Positions 9,811-18,296 of a DNA stretch of 51,052 bases are shown here, one piece after another. A model generated the notes under the pieces. It made no database searches, had not been told where the DNA came from, and was given only the letters and a program-made list of their open reading frames with translations. Source of the stretch: Alphaproteobacteria bacterium (GTDB lineage: Bacteria; Pseudomonadota; Alphaproteobacteria; Rhizobiales; BM303); the NCBI GenBank assembly GCA_024275895.1, contig JAJRYE010000041.1, positions 1-51,052 of the forward strand, read 5' to 3'. The translations under genes and the position numbers were made by a program. The stretch's first letter is position 1. The number at the start of each line of letters is the position of its first letter.

Positions 9811-11477
9811 TGGCGCCGGCTCCCCGATATGCTCAGGGAAAGGGCGATCACCGGCGCAATTCCGGCCACCACGATGCCCAGCGCCGCCAGCGAACTTTCC
9901 TCCAGCATTTCATCGGATGCATATTGATGCACAAAGGTCGCCAGGGTTTCAAAATTGAACGGGCGCAGCAGCATGGTCATCGGCAGCTCTTTCATTCCGT
10001 CCACGAACACCAGCAAAACAGCGGTTAACAGCGAGCCGCGCAGCAGCGGGATATGAATGCGTCTCAAAACGCTCCAGCGGCTTGCCCCCAGAGTTCGCGC
10101 CGCGCCCTCCATACTGGGCGTGATGCGGGCAAGGCCCGATTCGGCCGAACCGAAGGAAAGCGCCATGAAACGGGCCAGAAAGCCGTAAAGCACGGCGAAA
10201 ATCGTGCCGCTCATGAGCAGACCGGTGGAAAAGCCAAGATATTCCCGCGCGGCCGCATCGATTGCATTGTCAAAGCGCGCCAGCGGCAGCAATACGCCAA
10301 CCGCCAGCACCGCACCGGGAACCGCATAGCCGATGCTGGCCAGACGGGCGGCGCTTTTTATCGCCCGCCCTCCATTGAGGCGCACGCCGTAAGCCATGAA
10401 CAGCCCCAGCGCCACCGCGGCAAAAGCGGCAATCCCCGAAAGCATCAGTGAATTGAGCGCAGAGGTCAGCAGCGAGAGGTTTAGGGAGGTTTCATAAAAC
10501 CGCAAGGCGTATTTGCCCAGCACCCAGACCGGAACCCCAAAGCCTAATGCGACAGGCGCGAGACAGGCGGCAAAGACGATTATTCCCCGAACGCCGGTTA
10601 AACGGGTTTTGCTGCGGGGCTGGGATCGCCGGACATTGTCAAAGCGTTTGTTTTTGCGCCCGATACGTTCAGCAGCCAGCAGCAGGAGAACAAAAACCAT
10701 CATGGCGGTTGCCAGTTGCGCTGCACCCGCCGGGTTGTTCATGTTAAGCCAGACATCATAAATCCCGGCGGTAAAGGTCTGGACCGCAAAAAAATCAACG
10801 GTGCCGAAATCATTCAGCACTTCCATCATCACCAGGGAGACGCCGACAACGATGGCGGGGCGCGCCATCGGCAGGGCAATGGTGAAAAAATTGCGCCACG
10901 GGCCGCAGCCCAGAACCCGGCCCGCCTCCAGCACCGCGTTCGACTGATCAAGAAAGGCCGAGCGGGCCAGAAGATAGACATAAGGGTAGAGTACCAGCGT
11001 CATCATGGCAGTAGCGCCGCCCAGTGAGCGAATTTCCGGGAAGGAGTAATCGCGGGCGTTGCGGTATCCCATTACCTCGCGCAGCACGGACTGCACCGGG
11101 CCGGCATAATCCAGAAGATCGGTATAGACATAGGCGATGATATAGGCTGGAACCGCCATCGGCAGCAGCAGCGCCCATTCAAACACAGCCTTGCCGGGAA
11201 ATGTATAGGCGCTGGTTAGCCAGGCAGTGCCGGTTCCGATGATAAAAGCGCCCACCCCGACGCCGGTCATGAGAACAAGCGTGCTGTGGATATAATGCGG
11301 CAGAACCGTGGCGGCCAGATGCGCCCAGATATCGGGGCTTGAGGTCAGGGCCAGCACGACAACGGCAAGGATTGGCGCGGCGGTGAATGCGGCAATGGCG
11401 AAAACGCCCAGACTCCAGCCATCCGGGCGCCAGCGCGCCCATGTGTAACTTGAAAATAAACCGACCGGCTGGCGCAA
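9807..11477 (-). CDS. fbpB: Ferric iron ABC transporter permease (two fused modules)
   Basis: A 556-residue membrane protein with about 12 hydrophobic helices arranged as two homologous permease halves. Each half carries an EAA-type loop contacting the ATPase: EAGRVLGCGPWRNFFTIALP in the first and EGAARTLGASRWSVLRRIHIP in the second. This double-module architecture is typical of FbpB/FutB/SfuB iron permeases. The start is probably TTG (complement at 11475-11477) with AGGA about 10 bases before it; no ATG occurs before the first helix. It follows the binding-protein gene by 93 bp and overlaps the ATPase gene by 4 bp. Role: moves Fe3+ released by the periplasmic binding protein across the inner membrane. 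Confidence 0.9.
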   Translation of the reverse strand: MRQPVGLFSSYTWARWRPDGWSLGVFAIAAFTAAPILAVVVLALTSSPDIWAHLAATVLPHYIHSTLVLMTGVGVGAFIIGTGTAWLTSAYTFPGKAVFEWALLLPMAVPAYIIAYVYTDLLDYAGPVQSVLREVMGYRNARDYSFPEIRSLGGATAMMTLVLYPYVYLLARSAFLDQSNAVLEAGRVLGCGPWRNFFTIALPMARPAIVVGVSLVMMEVLNDFGTVDFFAVQTFTAGIYDVWLNMNNPAGAAQLATAMMVFVLLLLAAERIGRKNKRFDNVRRSQPRSKTRLTGVRGIIVFAACLAPVALGFGVPVWVLGKYALRFYETSLNLSLLTSALNSLMLSGIAAFAAVALGLFMAYGVRLNGGRAIKSAARLASIGYAVPGAVLAVGVLLPLARFDNAIDAAAREYLGFSTGLLMSGTIFAVLYGFLARFMALSFGSAESGLARITPSMEGAARTLGASRWSVLRRIHIPLLRGSLLTAVLLVFVDGMKELPMTMLLRPFNFETLATFVHQYASDEMLEESSLAALGIVVAGIAPVIALSLSISGSRRQ

Positions 11478-11570
11478 TTGTTCAGCTTCCTGTTTTCCAC
11501 CCTTTCAAACATCCGGCGCCCGGGAGAAATTCCGGGCGCAAAGTGTAATGAGTGCAACTGACTTTCATTA

Positions 11571-12602
11571 TTAATAGTTAAAGCCGATTTTGTCGACCAT
11601 CTTGGAAGCTTCCCGGCGATAGCTTGAAACCCTGGCCAGATTCATCGTATCCGCCTTGAACGCCCCCCAGGATTTCACTATCGGATGCAGCTCGACACCC
11701 GGTTTGACCGGGTATTCAAAATTCTGCCGGGCGTAGATTTTCTGCGCAAAATCACCGCTCAGAAACTCGATCAGTTTTATGGCGGCGGCCTTGCGCCGGG
11801 AGCCCTTGAGCACCGCCGCGCCGGAAATATTCACATGCGTGCCGCGGTCGGCCTGATTGGGAAACACGATATTTACCGCCGCGGCCCATTTTTTCTGTTG
11901 CGGTTTTTTCTCATTGGTCTGCATTTTGCCCATATAATAGGTGTTGCTGATCCCCACATCGCACACCCCCTCATAGACGGCCTTTGCCTGGGCGCGGTCA
12001 TTGCCCTGGGGTTTGCGGGCCAGATTGGCCTTGAGCCCCCTGAGCCATTTTTCCGCCGCTGCCGGGCCTTTATGGGCGATCACCGATGCGATCAGGGAAA
12101 TATTATAAAGATGCTTGCCCGAGCGGATGCAGATTTTTCCCTTCAGTTCAGGATTGGCCAAATCTTCATATGAGGTGACCATCCCCGGTTTTACCCGTTC
12201 CTTGCTGACGAGAAGAACCCGGGCGCGGGTGGTGAGGCCGAACCACAGACCGCCGGGGTGGCGGTAGCGGGCCGGGATATTTTGCTCCAGGATTGCCGAT
12301 TTGACCGGGGCCAGAACGCCGGCCTCCACCATATCGCTCAGCCGGCCGATATCGGCGGTCAGAACGGCATCGGCGGGACTGTTGGCACCTTCGGCCCTGA
12401 TGCGTTCCAGCATGCCTTTTTTGGCAAACACCACATTCACCCTGATGCCGGATTGTTCGGTGAACCTGTCCAGTATGGGTTGAATGAGAAAGGCCTGGCG
12501 GTAAGAGTAAAGATTGACCTCTTTTCCGTCTGCCAGCGCCGGCGGAGCCAGAATTACGGCTTGCAAGGCAACGAAGGAGAGGGCGATCAGGGTCGTTTTC
12601 AT
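11571..12602 (-). CDS. fbpA: Ferric iron ABC transporter, periplasmic binding protein
   Basis: The 343-residue precursor begins MKTTLIALSFVALQAVILA and has a Sec signal peptide ending near PPALADG. The mature start is VNLYSYRQAFLIQPILDRF and the protein contains VVFAKKGMLERI, both typical of FutA/FbpA iron-binding proteins, and the tyrosine pair in ISNTYYMGKM that binds Fe3+ in the family. I chose the ATG at 12602 (AAGG about 10 bases upstream) because the 18 residues before it would spoil the signal peptide. First gene of the fbpABC operon. The last residue block (KMVDKIGFNY) matches the usual end of the family. Iron-dependent control is expected; a promoter and a possible operator are described separately. 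Confidence 0.92.
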   Translation of the reverse strand: MKTTLIALSFVALQAVILAPPALADGKEVNLYSYRQAFLIQPILDRFTEQSGIRVNVVFAKKGMLERIRAEGANSPADAVLTADIGRLSDMVEAGVLAPVKSAILEQNIPARYRHPGGLWFGLTTRARVLLVSKERVKPGMVTSYEDLANPELKGKICIRSGKHLYNISLIASVIAHKGPAAAEKWLRGLKANLARKPQGNDRAQAKAVYEGVCDVGISNTYYMGKMQTNEKKPQQKKWAAAVNIVFPNQADRGTHVNISGAAVLKGSRRKAAAIKLIEFLSGDFAQKIYARQNFEYPVKPGVELHPIVKSWGAFKADTMNLARVSSYRREASKMVDKIGFNY

Positions 12603-12651
12603 GGCTGTATCTGCCTTTTTGTAAAAAATGTGGCGAATTCTCATTGGCATC

Positions 12652-12696
12652 AACATAAAGCCATTCTCAAGTAATGCAAGTAATTCTTAATAGCAA
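12652..12696 (-). promoter_or_regulatory. Candidate promoter and possible iron-responsive operator of fbpABC
   Basis: On the minus strand TTGCAT (674-679 of 12,000s, that is 12674-12679), a 16-base spacer and TATGTT (12652-12657) form a plausible promoter about 45 bases before the fbpA start. Overlapping its -35 box, 12675-12696 has TTGC and GCA at its two ends around an A/T-rich core (TTGCTATTAAGAATTACTTG on the minus strand). This is where a Fur, Irr or RirA-type site would be expected, but I cannot match it to a specific consensus, so the operator part is a guess. Confidence 0.4.
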
Positions 12697-12827
12697 AATG
12701 AAAATAACCAGGAATGGTGGAGCGTTGGGCTTCACATTTGAAGCCCTGATGCCTATTACTCGTGACCGGAGTTTTTCAGCAACGGCAAAACCTTCCGCTA
12801 CGAAGTCAAAACAAGAGGCAGCAAGGC

Positions 12828-13583
12828 ATGACAATCAAGGCAATTACCTTTGATCTTTGGGACACCATCGTCGATGACGATTCAGATGAAATCGCACGCA
12901 AGCAAAGGGGCCTGCGTTCCAAACACGGCGAGCGCCGCCATCAGGTCTGGCAGGCCCTCAATACAATTGAACCGGTCGACTATGAAAACGTCGCCCTTGC
13001 CTATGATACGGCCGAGGCCGGATTTAACGTCGTGTGGAAGGAGTGTCATATCAACTGGACCGTAGACCAGCGTTTGCGCGTAGTGCTCAATGGTCTGGGG
13101 CGGCAGCTTCCCGATGATGTCTACCGGGATCTGGTGGAAAAACACTCAAACATGGAGGTGGAAATCCCGCCCCTGCTCAATGAGGGCATCGGCGAGGCGC
13201 TGGCGGAGCTTTCCAAAACCTATAAATTATGCATCGTCTCCGACGCCATCGTCACCCCCGGCACGGGGCTGCGCAAAATTCTGGAGAATTATGGCCTGAA
13301 GCAATATTTCTCCGCTTTTGCCTTTTCCGACGAGGTCGGCCATTCCAAACCGCATCGCTCCATGTTCGACAAGGTGGCTGAGGAACTGGGTTTTGCCGTG
13401 GACGAGCTGGTGCATATCGGCGACAGGGACCATAACGATGTCAAGGGCCCCCATGCCCTGGGCGCCAAGGCGGTGCTCTATACCGGCTCGCGCGACGGCG
13501 ACAGGGATATCACCACCGCCGATGCGATCTGCGACAATCATCACGATCTGCCCGCTGTTATCGCCCGTCTGGCGGGCAAGTAA
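12828..13583 (+). CDS. HAD-superfamily phosphatase
   Basis: The 251-residue protein has all four HAD motifs: FDLWDT (nucleophile D9, acid D12), IVSDAI (motif II Ser), GHSKPHRSMF (motif III Lys) and HIGDRDHNDVKG (motif IV acids). An alpha-helical cap of about 80 residues lies between motifs I and II, as in subclass C1 enzymes. The ATG at 12828 has AGAGG 8 bases upstream; the 22 codons before it look non-coding. It ends 14 bp before a glutamine amidotransferase gene with which it almost certainly forms an operon. It probably hydrolyses a small phosphorylated metabolite; I cannot name the substrate. The divergent neighbour is the iron importer, sharing a 225-bp control region. Confidence 0.82.
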   Translation: MTIKAITFDLWDTIVDDDSDEIARKQRGLRSKHGERRHQVWQALNTIEPVDYENVALAYDTAEAGFNVVWKECHINWTVDQRLRVVLNGLGRQLPDDVYRDLVEKHSNMEVEIPPLLNEGIGEALAELSKTYKLCIVSDAIVTPGTGLRKILENYGLKQYFSAFAFSDEVGHSKPHRSMFDKVAEELGFAVDELVHIGDRDHNDVKGPHALGAKAVLYTGSRDGDRDITTADAICDNHHDLPAVIARLAGK

Positions 13584-13597
13584 AAGGGGAACGGCGA

Positions 13598-14461
13598 ATG
13601 AGCAACAGGTTGAAATTTCTCGTGCTGGACGGCTATGCAAAAGCCGGCCGTGAAGACCTTGAAGCGGGCGGCGCCTCTACCGCCGGCAGGCTCTATGAGC
13701 GCATGCTCAAGGCTTATGACAAAAATGTTCAGGTCGATATCATTTACCCCGCCGACCCGGATTCAAAACTGCCCGCGGGGGCGGGGCTTACCGATTATGA
13801 CGGCATCGCCTGGACCGGCTCCAGCCTCACGGTTTATCATGAAACCGATGAAGTTCGCCGCCAGATCGAATTTGCCCGCGCCGTCTTTGAGGTTGGCGTC
13901 CCCAGCTTTGGCTCGTGCTGGGCGGCGCAGATCGGCGTGGCGGCGGCGGGCGGAACCTGCGCCCTGCATCCGAAGGGGCGCGAGATGTTTCTGGCCCGCA
14001 AGATTTCACTGACCCCCGAAGGGCGGGGCCATCCCATGTACCGCGACAAAAAGACGGTTTTTGACGGCTGGATCAGCCATGATGATGAAATCACCCATCT
14101 GCCGCCCGGGGCGGTGCTGCTGGCTTCGAATGATTTCACCCGCGTTCAGGCGGTGGCGGTGAATTACCTCAAGGGCACCTTCTGGGCGCTGCAATATCAT
14201 CCGGAATACAATATTCTGGAAATGGCCCGGCTGATCAACTGCCGCAAGCAAAAGCTGGTCGATCTGGGCTTTTTCTCCGATATGGAGATTGCTCAGGGCT
14301 TTGTCGACAAGCTGGAGCAACTGCACCAGGAGCCGGCCCGCAAGGACCTCGCCTTCCAGCTCGGGCTTGATGATGATGTCCTCAACGAGACGGTGCGCTG
14401 CATGGAAGTGCGCAACTGGATCGAGCAGCTTGTCATCCCCGCAAAGATCAACAAAGGCTGA
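13598..14461 (+). CDS. Class-I glutamine amidotransferase-like protein
   Basis: A 287-residue stand-alone GATase-1 domain. The nucleophile elbow is FGSCWAAQIG (C107) and the second part of the triad is LQYHPEYN (H201, E203), so catalysis looks intact. About 80 residues follow the domain and form a helical tail of unknown use. Such proteins either hydrolyse glutamine to feed ammonia to a partner or act on gamma-glutamyl compounds. No synthetase partner is adjacent; the only operon mate is the HAD phosphatase 14 bp upstream. It is not the GMP synthetase subunit, which would carry an ATP-pyrophosphatase domain. Transcription probably ends at the strong hairpin just after the stop. Function beyond the fold is not known. 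Confidence 0.78.
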   Translation: MSNRLKFLVLDGYAKAGREDLEAGGASTAGRLYERMLKAYDKNVQVDIIYPADPDSKLPAGAGLTDYDGIAWTGSSLTVYHETDEVRRQIEFARAVFEVGVPSFGSCWAAQIGVAAAGGTCALHPKGREMFLARKISLTPEGRGHPMYRDKKTVFDGWISHDDEITHLPPGAVLLASNDFTRVQAVAVNYLKGTFWALQYHPEYNILEMARLINCRKQKLVDLGFFSDMEIAQGFVDKLEQLHQEPARKDLAFQLGLDDDVLNETVRCMEVRNWIEQLVIPAKINKG

Positions 14462-14465
14462 GCTT

Positions 14466-14554
14466 CCCTCCCGCTCCGTATCCTCAAACCGGACGGGGGA
14501 TGTTCCCCCGTCCGGGGGCGGACAGACATGCAAGCGGGAGGGAGTCTTTGTTTT
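14466..14554 (+). terminator. Nested hairpin terminator after the amidotransferase gene
   Basis: An outer stem pairs 14466-14475 (CCCTCCCGCT) with 14533-14542 (AGCGGGAGGG), and inside it an 11-bp perfect stem pairs 14489-14499 with 14505-14515 around ATGTT. The outer stem is followed by TCTTTGTTTT. The gene upstream stops at 14461. A hairpin of similar design, also followed by TTTGTTTT, lies at 17864-17942. Confidence 0.65.
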
Positions 14555-14630
14555 CCACCCGCCCTTCCGGGCGTACGTCCGTTCACGGGCCGGCGCTGGC
14601 TCTGCCAGTTTGCCCTGCCACGGAAGCGGA
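14547..14630. repeat. Dispersed repeat, copy A (second copy at 27308-27390)
   Basis: About 84 bp closely matching 27308-27390: both begin TTTGTTTTCC, share CGTCCGTTCA, the hairpin core GGCGCTGGCT...GCCAG, and TTGCCCTGCCACGGA. The two copies lie downstream of unrelated genes, in the same orientation. Nothing in it looks coding. Confidence 0.75.
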
Positions 14631-14668
14631 GCGGGAAGGCTTGGTAAAATTAACAGAAAGCAGGGCTG

Positions 14669-15595
14669 TTATTGCCCGTCAACCACCAGCATCCAGTTGA
14701 TGATTTCGCGCCAGTCGGTCATGCGGATCGGGGTGCCGTGCGAGCCGGTGTCGAACAGGACCATGCGAACCGGATAACCCGGCGCGATCTGGCGCAGTTT
14801 TCTGAAAAACCGCGCCTGCCCCTTCCAGTTGAAAACCTTGTCATCGCCGCCATGGCCCAGATAAATCGGGATGCGGCGGCCGATAGCGGCGGCGTTTTTG
14901 AGAAATTTGACATCATATGTGGAGCCCAGCAGCAAAATCCCGCCCAGAAGCCGCGCTGTGCGGCGGTTCTGGATCAGCCGCCAGCAGATCGCTCCGCCCA
15001 TGGAGCCGCAGGCGACAAAGACCGGCGCGCCGGGCGAGCGCTCGGCCATGGTTTTCATCACCAGAGCGATTTCCGCTGCACCGCGCGCCCTGAAATCGCT
15101 GACGCGGGGCGAGAGATAAGCCCCTTCATTGCGCAGCATGAGGTTTTTGATGCGGTTGAAATTGCCGCCGAACATATTGTCATTAGCGCCTAGAAAGCGG
15201 GTGCCGTTTTGGCCGTGTACAAAGATAACGATGGCTTTGGCATTACCCGAAACCTTGCCCACCCCGATGAACCTGACCGTAATCTTGCCCTCGCGCAAGG
15301 TATAATCGCGCTCTGATCTGCGCGTCGCCAGCGACAAATAGCGCCGCTTGACCCGCTTCATGGGCACCATGTCGCGCTGATAAAGATCGCGCGCCTTGAT
15401 GTACTGAATTTTCAGGAAATCCCCGCCATAGGACGAGCCCAGTATACGCGGATAGCCGAACAATTCATCCTTATAGGGGGCAAGGCGGTAGTCGTCTGGT
15501 CTGGCTTCCTTTGCCTGCAAGAGCCCTCCCGCGGTCAGGAAAAGGGCGGTCAGCGTGGCCGGCAGCAAAAAGGAGAATGTTCTGGCCAGAATCAT
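14669..15595 (-). CDS. Secreted alpha/beta hydrolase
   Basis: The 308-residue precursor has a signal peptide (MILARTFSFLLPATLTALFL, cleavage near LLQAKEA). Hydrolase features are IVIFVHGQNGTRF (oxyanion region), the nucleophile elbow CGSMGGA with S198, GHGGDDKVFNW with a likely catalytic Asp, and DTGSHGTPIRMTDW with the likely His. The elbow is G-x-S-M-G-G preceded by Cys. Mature protein probably acts in the periplasm or is lipid-associated; the substrate is unknown. Its start overlaps the end of the DUF1402 gene by 4 bp, so the two are coupled and downstream of icd on the minus strand. About 200 bp separate its stop from the convergent amidotransferase gene; that gap holds a terminator and a dispersed repeat. 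Confidence 0.78.
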   Translation of the reverse strand: MILARTFSFLLPATLTALFLTAGGLLQAKEARPDDYRLAPYKDELFGYPRILGSSYGGDFLKIQYIKARDLYQRDMVPMKRVKRRYLSLATRRSERDYTLREGKITVRFIGVGKVSGNAKAIVIFVHGQNGTRFLGANDNMFGGNFNRIKNLMLRNEGAYLSPRVSDFRARGAAEIALVMKTMAERSPGAPVFVACGSMGGAICWRLIQNRRTARLLGGILLLGSTYDVKFLKNAAAIGRRIPIYLGHGGDDKVFNWKGQARFFRKLRQIAPGYPVRMVLFDTGSHGTPIRMTDWREIINWMLVVDGQ

Positions 15596-16611
15596 TGCAG
15601 CAATTTTTCCAGATCCTTCTGCCGCGCATTCACAAACCAGCCGTAATAATTTACCTGGGGATAGTGAAGTTTCTTACCCGATTTCAGCAGCTTCAAATTC
15701 CTCTCATACAGGCGTAAAGCCTTGTTGCGAACATGGCCGAGATTGTAAAGCGTCGCCGCCAGTCCCGGATTGGCCGAAATATCAAAGTTGGCAATGCGCC
15801 GGTAGCTTTCAATGGCGAGGCGGATTGTGGCGGCGATGTAGTGCAGGTTTTTATCCGTGTCCAGAATATGGCTGTAAACCTCCGCCGGCCTGGAAATATC
15901 AAGCTTTTTCAGCCCGCCCAGCTTGCTGGTTAAATCGGTGGCTTTCAAGGCGGTGAGGGGGGAGAGCTGACCAAGACCATAGGTCTGGCCAAGCGAATAG
16001 GGGTTGAAAAAGGCTTCATTAAAGCGCAGCCGGGGATATTTTATTTTCCCGACCTTCTTGTCGTAATAGGTGCTGATCCAGATATTCTCGGCGCAGCTCC
16101 AGAATTGCTGCGATCCTTTTTTGGGGTTGCATTTTTTCAACGGCCCCAGTTCCAGAAACTCCGACAATTTGAGGCCGCATTTGCGGCAGGCGAAGGAGAC
16201 AAAGCGGTTGCCGCCGAAAACGATCGATTTCATGGCGTATTTTTGCACGTCATCAAAAACATTGACGTTAAAGGCATGTTCCCCGGCGATCGCCCCCAGA
16301 ATATGAACCGGCGCGATGTTGTATATTCTGGCGATGGTTTTGATCTTGCCGACCAGCTCTTTTTCACGCCGGAAGAAGCCGAAGATCGCCTTGATCTTGT
16401 TGTTGTACTGGGTCCGTTTTCTGCGTTTGGCGGTGTTGGAATTGGGGTCGATGGCCGGCGAGGTCAGTTGCTGGTTTCCCGGCCTGACTTTCAAAACAAC
16501 CTGACGCGCCTTGTAGCTTGCATAAGAAACAGCCCCCGCCTCATCCGGCGCCGCGGCGAGGCCGAGCAGGGCGGCGGATAATATCCCGGCCAGATTGTGC
16601 TTGAACCCCAT
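15592..16611 (-). CDS. DUF1402 family secreted protein
   Basis: A 339-residue protein with a signal peptide (MGFKHNLAGILSAALLGLAA, then PDEAGA). The rest matches what I remember of DUF1402, a family largely confined to alphaproteobacteria: IYNIAPVHILGAIAGEHAFN, SLGQTYGLGQLSPLTALKAT, HILDTDKNLHYIAA, and the end VNYYGWFVNARQKDLEKLL. The glutamate in AIAGEH, the YGLGQLSP run and the AATIRLAIESYRR helix recall lysozyme-like transglycosylase folds (E then GLxQ), so a peptidoglycan-related role is possible but unproven. Two cysteine pairs (FACRKCG and others) could bind metal or form disulfides. I chose the ATG at 16611, 4 bp after icd, over an upstream start that would overlap icd by 50 bp. It is coupled to the hydrolase gene. 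Confidence 0.8.
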   Translation of the reverse strand: MGFKHNLAGILSAALLGLAAAPDEAGAVSYASYKARQVVLKVRPGNQQLTSPAIDPNSNTAKRRKRTQYNNKIKAIFGFFRREKELVGKIKTIARIYNIAPVHILGAIAGEHAFNVNVFDDVQKYAMKSIVFGGNRFVSFACRKCGLKLSEFLELGPLKKCNPKKGSQQFWSCAENIWISTYYDKKVGKIKYPRLRFNEAFFNPYSLGQTYGLGQLSPLTALKATDLTSKLGGLKKLDISRPAEVYSHILDTDKNLHYIAATIRLAIESYRRIANFDISANPGLAATLYNLGHVRNKALRLYERNLKLLKSGKKLHYPQVNYYGWFVNARQKDLEKLLQ

Positions 16612-16615
16612 GGCG

Positions 16616-17836
16616 TCAGCCCGGTTTTTGCATCTTCGCGGCCAGGTTTTCCTCAACCTTGTCAAGAAAACCCGTCGTTGAAAGCCAGTGCTGCTCCGGT
16701 CCGATCAGCAGCGCCAGATCCTTGGTCATGCCGCCGCTTTCCACCGTTTCGATGCAGACATCTTCGAGTGTTTGGGCAAAATTGGCCAGCGCCTCATTAC
16801 CGTCGAGCTTGGCACGGTGGGCCAGCCCGCGCGTCCAGGCGAAGATCGAGGCGATCGAGTTGGTGGAGGTCTCATTGCCTTTTTCGTGCTCACGGTAATG
16901 GCGCGTTACCGTGCCGTGGGCTGCCTCCGCCAGCGCCGTCTTGCCGTCGGGGGTGGCCAGGACGGAGGTCATCAGCCCCAGCGAGCCAAAGCCCTGCGCC
17001 ACGATATCGGATTGCACATCGCCGTCATAATTCTTGCAGGCCCAGACATAGCCGCCGGACCATTTGAGCGCCGCCGCCACCATGTCATCAATCAGCCGGT
17101 GTTCATACCAGAGCTCTTTTTCCTCAAACGTCGCCTTGAACTCAGCCTCATAAATCTCCTGAAAGATATCCTTGAAGCGGCCGTCATAGACTTTCAGGAT
17201 GGTGTTCTTGGTGGACAGATACACCGGCACGCCGCGGGTCAGGCCGTAATTGAGCGAGGCGCGGGCAAAATCCCTGATCGACTCATCCAGGTTGTACATC
17301 CCCATGGCAATACCCGAAGAAGGCGCATCGAAAACATCAAATTCGAGCACCTCGCCGTCATCCCCGGTAAAGGTCATGGTCAGCTTGCCCTTGCCGGGAA
17401 ACCTGAAATCGGTTGCTCGGTACTGGTCGCCGTAAGCGTGACGCCCGACGATGATCGGCTTGGTCCAGCCCGGCACCAGGCGGGGGACGTTGTTCATGAT
17501 GATCGGCTCGCGGAAAATCACCCCGCCGAGAATATTGCGGATGGTGCCGTTGGGCGAGCGCCACATTTTTTTAAGGCCGAACTCTTCAACCCGCGCTTCA
17601 TCCGGGGTGATGGTGGCGCATTTGATCCCGACTCCGTATTTCTTGATGGCTTCGGCCGCATCGATTGTGATCTGGTCGTCGGTCGCGTCACGCGACTGGA
17701 TGGAAAGGTCAAAATAATCCAGCTTGATATCGAGAAACGGCAGGATCAGCTTGTCCTTGATTAGCTGCCAGATAATCCGCGTCATCTCATCACCATCAAG
17801 CTCGACGACCGGGTTTTCAACTTTGATTTTTTGCAT
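16616..17836 (-). CDS. icd: NADP-dependent isocitrate dehydrogenase
   Basis: The 406-residue protein starts [20 protein letters not shown] and belongs to the dimeric, eukaryote-like NADP-IDH subfamily usual in alphaproteobacteria, not the E. coli type. Substrate-binding parts are [14 protein letters not shown] (phosphate/isocitrate loop) and [16 protein letters not shown]; metal ligands are in [10 protein letters not shown]; the NADP loop is [14 protein letters not shown]. It converts isocitrate to 2-oxoglutarate, making NADPH in the TCA cycle. Length is normal. DUF4170 lies upstream on the same strand across a hairpin-containing gap, and the DUF1402 gene follows 4 bp later, so a secreted protein of unknown function may be co-transcribed with a TCA enzyme. 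Confidence 0.97.
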   Translation of the reverse strand: MQKIKVENPVVELDGDEMTRIIWQLIKDKLILPFLDIKLDYFDLSIQSRDATDDQITIDAAEAIKKYGVGIKCATITPDEARVEEFGLKKMWRSPNGTIRNILGGVIFREPIIMNNVPRLVPGWTKPIIVGRHAYGDQYRATDFRFPGKGKLTMTFTGDDGEVLEFDVFDAPSSGIAMGMYNLDESIRDFARASLNYGLTRGVPVYLSTKNTILKVYDGRFKDIFQEIYEAEFKATFEEKELWYEHRLIDDMVAAALKWSGGYVWACKNYDGDVQSDIVAQGFGSLGLMTSVLATPDGKTALAEAAHGTVTRHYREHEKGNETSTNSIASIFAWTRGLAHRAKLDGNEALANFAQTLEDVCIETVESGGMTKDLALLIGPEQHWLSTTGFLDKVEENLAAKMQKPG

Positions 17837-17863
17837 GTGTTTTTCTCTTTGTTTGTTTTGTCT

Positions 17864-17942
17864 GGCCCGCCCTTCTCCCCTTCCCCGCGACCCTCGGGGA
17901 TGTTGCGAAGGGCGGTGGGAAGGAGGAGCGGGCCTTTGTTTT
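17864..17942 (+). terminator. Hairpin with TTTGTTTT tail between icd and DUF4170
   Basis: GGCCCGC (17864-17870) pairs with GCGGGCC (17928-17934), with a second stem CCTTCCC/GGGAAGG inside (17879-17885 and 17917-17923), and TTTGTTTT follows. The T-tract is on the plus strand, yet both neighbouring genes are on the minus strand, so it does not terminate either. It resembles the element at 14466-14554 and may be a mobile or dispersed palindrome rather than a dedicated terminator. Confidence 0.5.
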
Positions 17943-17945
17943 GCG

Positions 17946-18176
17946 TTATTTTTTATCCTCGTGATCCGGGTCGATCAGGCGGTGCAGATGGACGACGAAA
18001 TAGCGCATATGGGCATTGTCAACCGTGGAATGGGCCTTGGCGTTCCATGCCTCATAGGCTTTTTCATAATTCGGGTAAAGGCCTACGAAATCCACATTGT
18101 CAAGATTGGCAAGCTCAACTCCGTCGAGCGCGGTCACCTCGCCGCCGATAACCATATGAAGCAGTTGTTTTTTCAT
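17946..18176 (-). CDS. DUF4170 family protein
   Basis: A 76-residue soluble protein. Segments [33 protein letters not shown] and [17 protein letters not shown] are the conserved core of DUF4170, a small family found in alphaproteobacteria. The pattern [17 protein letters not shown] suggests a compact alpha/beta fold. No catalytic residues or partner are known to me. The same frame stays open far upstream, but that part is antisense to miaB and not coding. I use the ATG at 18176. It sits divergently against miaB and ahead of icd; the 109-bp gap to icd contains a hairpin. Confidence 0.8.
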   Translation of the reverse strand: MKKQLLHMVIGGEVTALDGVELANLDNVDFVGLYPNYEKAYEAWNAKAHSTVDNAHMRYFVVHLHRLIDPDHEDKK

Positions 18177-18296
18177 AATCCAGTGTCCATAGCTTGATTC
18201 TGTGCGCAGGCAAATATAGACATGTGGCCATGAAAGGTCCAAAATAACTTGCATGGCCTGAATATTAAAACCCACAACGAGCCTCAACTGACATCT

